Positions 62,929 through 64,000 of a stretch of DNA of 64,000 bases are shown one piece after another. The translations under genes were made by a program, and so were the position numbers. This stretch comes from Stercorarius parasiticus (taxonomy: Eukaryota; Chordata; Aves; Charadriiformes; Stercorariidae), in NCBI GenBank assembly GCA_013396915.1, contig VWZL01004368.1, positions 1,245,066 to 1,309,065 of the forward strand. Direction: 5' to 3'. Position 1 is the stretch's first letter. Each line of letters opens with the position of its first letter. The notes beneath the pieces were generated by a model. The model made no database searches and had not been told where the DNA came from. It worked only from the letters and a program-made list of their open reading frames with translations.

Positions 62929-64000
62929 GGTGTTCCATAGCACAAGTACCCAAAGGAACTGTGCATTGTATTTCGAAGAGGCAGTCCCACACTGATCCAG
63001 CCCTTGCGGTATTGATCAAGGGAAGCTCTATGTGACAAAGGCAGCACTAAAGCTAAATTTAACTTCACCAGAACTGAACTCAAGAAGGTGAAGCTTGCTA
63101 AAGTACATCCACTGGGCAAAGCCAAGCCTAATTTTAAACATTATTTTTCCTGATTAAGTTGAATATTTCAGCAGCTTTGGACCTTTTAAAAATATACATC
63201 TGCATCATCAATAAATGAAGTATTTCAAGAATTTTCCCCTCCCCCTCCAAAAGAAATTAATTACAAAAGTTCCCTAAATTGCCCCAAATGGTAGTCTTTA
63301 CAGGAACTGTTCTTCTCCGAAGACGGATAATAATTTCTCTCCATACTGGAAGCTCTTCCCACCCACATTCCTCTTACACTTAACATGAACTTAGGTAGTT
63401 GCTTTAATGACTTATGGTAAAAATATTTTTAACTTATGTATAGATGCTATCCATCATCACTGGTTCTGTTTATACTCAGCCCGCTCGCTTAATTAAGTGG
63501 TAAGTCATTACGAAGGTAGAAAGTTAAAGAGATTCAGCAGAAATACATACAGAAATGTCATGCAGAACAGCAGTAAAGTAGAAGGGTAATATAAGAGATG
63601 CTGATCAGCGAGAGGTTTTGGCATGAAAACATTTTGTGCTGCTAATGGTATAATTCAAATTATCTGTCTGCATCAAAGAGAGACAGAAGCTAGTGTCTAA
63701 AATCATGAAGCTACTGAAGCCATAATAAAGATTTGCATTTATGAGCAGAACCATCAGATAATGCTACGTGCCATAAATCACTGTGCCCTTAATACAACAT
63801 TTGGAAAGACAGACTTATGATCTACCACCTTTTTTATGGCCCGGCTTAAGCTATTAGGGTCTTCATCATATACCTTCCCAGCGGATGAACAAAGAATGCC
63901 GCTATTGGGCACCTGCATACATAGCGTGACAGTTTTCAACATTTCTCCAAGACAATACTTAGGATTAAGGGTTCTTTGGTATGAGCATGGGTTGATATCA
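62929..64000. other. Noncoding DNA, nothing recognised
   Basis: AT-rich. A minus-strand frame at 62,895-63,125 reads through the poly-A run and has no motif. TTAATTAAGTGG-type homeodomain-like words near 63,488 are weak and unsupported as regulatory sites. Confidence 0.5.

Noticed and set aside
62895..63125. Minus-strand frame of 76 codons next to the poly-A run
   Set aside because: The poly-Phe end is the translated poly-A run. The orientation does not fit a retroposed gene copy.
1..64000. tRNA, rRNA, CRISPR arrays, bacterial operons or intact proviruses
   Set aside because: Looked for by eye; no cloverleaf with A/B boxes, no regularly spaced direct repeats of CRISPR type, and no long coding frames.

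Overview
The window is vertebrate nuclear DNA, most likely from a bird. It is AT-rich and full of homopolymer runs and microsatellites. No long reading frames, operons, rRNA, tRNA or CRISPR arrays are visible. The avian call rests on the interspersed repeats. Five CR1 LINE fragments are recognisable, four of them with the typical 3' end (one keeps two ATTCTATG units). There is also one long terminal repeat that begins TGTCCTGGTTTCAG and ends TTAAACCACAACA, the form of the avian ERVL-like LTRs. The species cannot be told.

Layout. 1-6,270 is unique AT-rich DNA with TA/CA microsatellites, a 50-bp tandem duplication (2,371-2,466) and one GC-richer, exon-like island (1,169-1,308). 6,273-9,473 holds three CR1 copies: one on the minus strand that keeps the end of ORF2, and two short plus-strand 3' ends. 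12,560-15,671 is bracketed by two copies, in inverted orientation, of an unclassified 89-bp sequence; the second copy lies beside a strong hairpin. 16-32 kb is unique sequence with small GC-rich patches and a run of 22 G (21,891-21,912). 32,534-32,787 is a very old CR1 reverse-transcriptase fragment, and 35,843-35,988 a younger CR1 3' end. 39,443-39,584 is a second exon-like segment, 47 bp upstream of the solo LTR (39,632-40,157). 42-64 kb is again unique sequence with short tandem repeats, hairpins, a third exon-like segment (51,158-51,302) and a GC-rich block near 58 kb.

No protein-coding gene could be recognised. The longest open frame is about 152 codons, which is roughly what chance gives in AT-rich DNA of this size. 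The simplest reading is a large intron or an intergenic desert. The three exon-like segments have plausible splice sites and open frames, but I recognise none of the encoded peptides and their phases do not chain together. I found no convincing undescribed biological system. The items most worth a second look are the inverted repeat pair, the exon-like islands and the structured GC-rich block near 58 kb.
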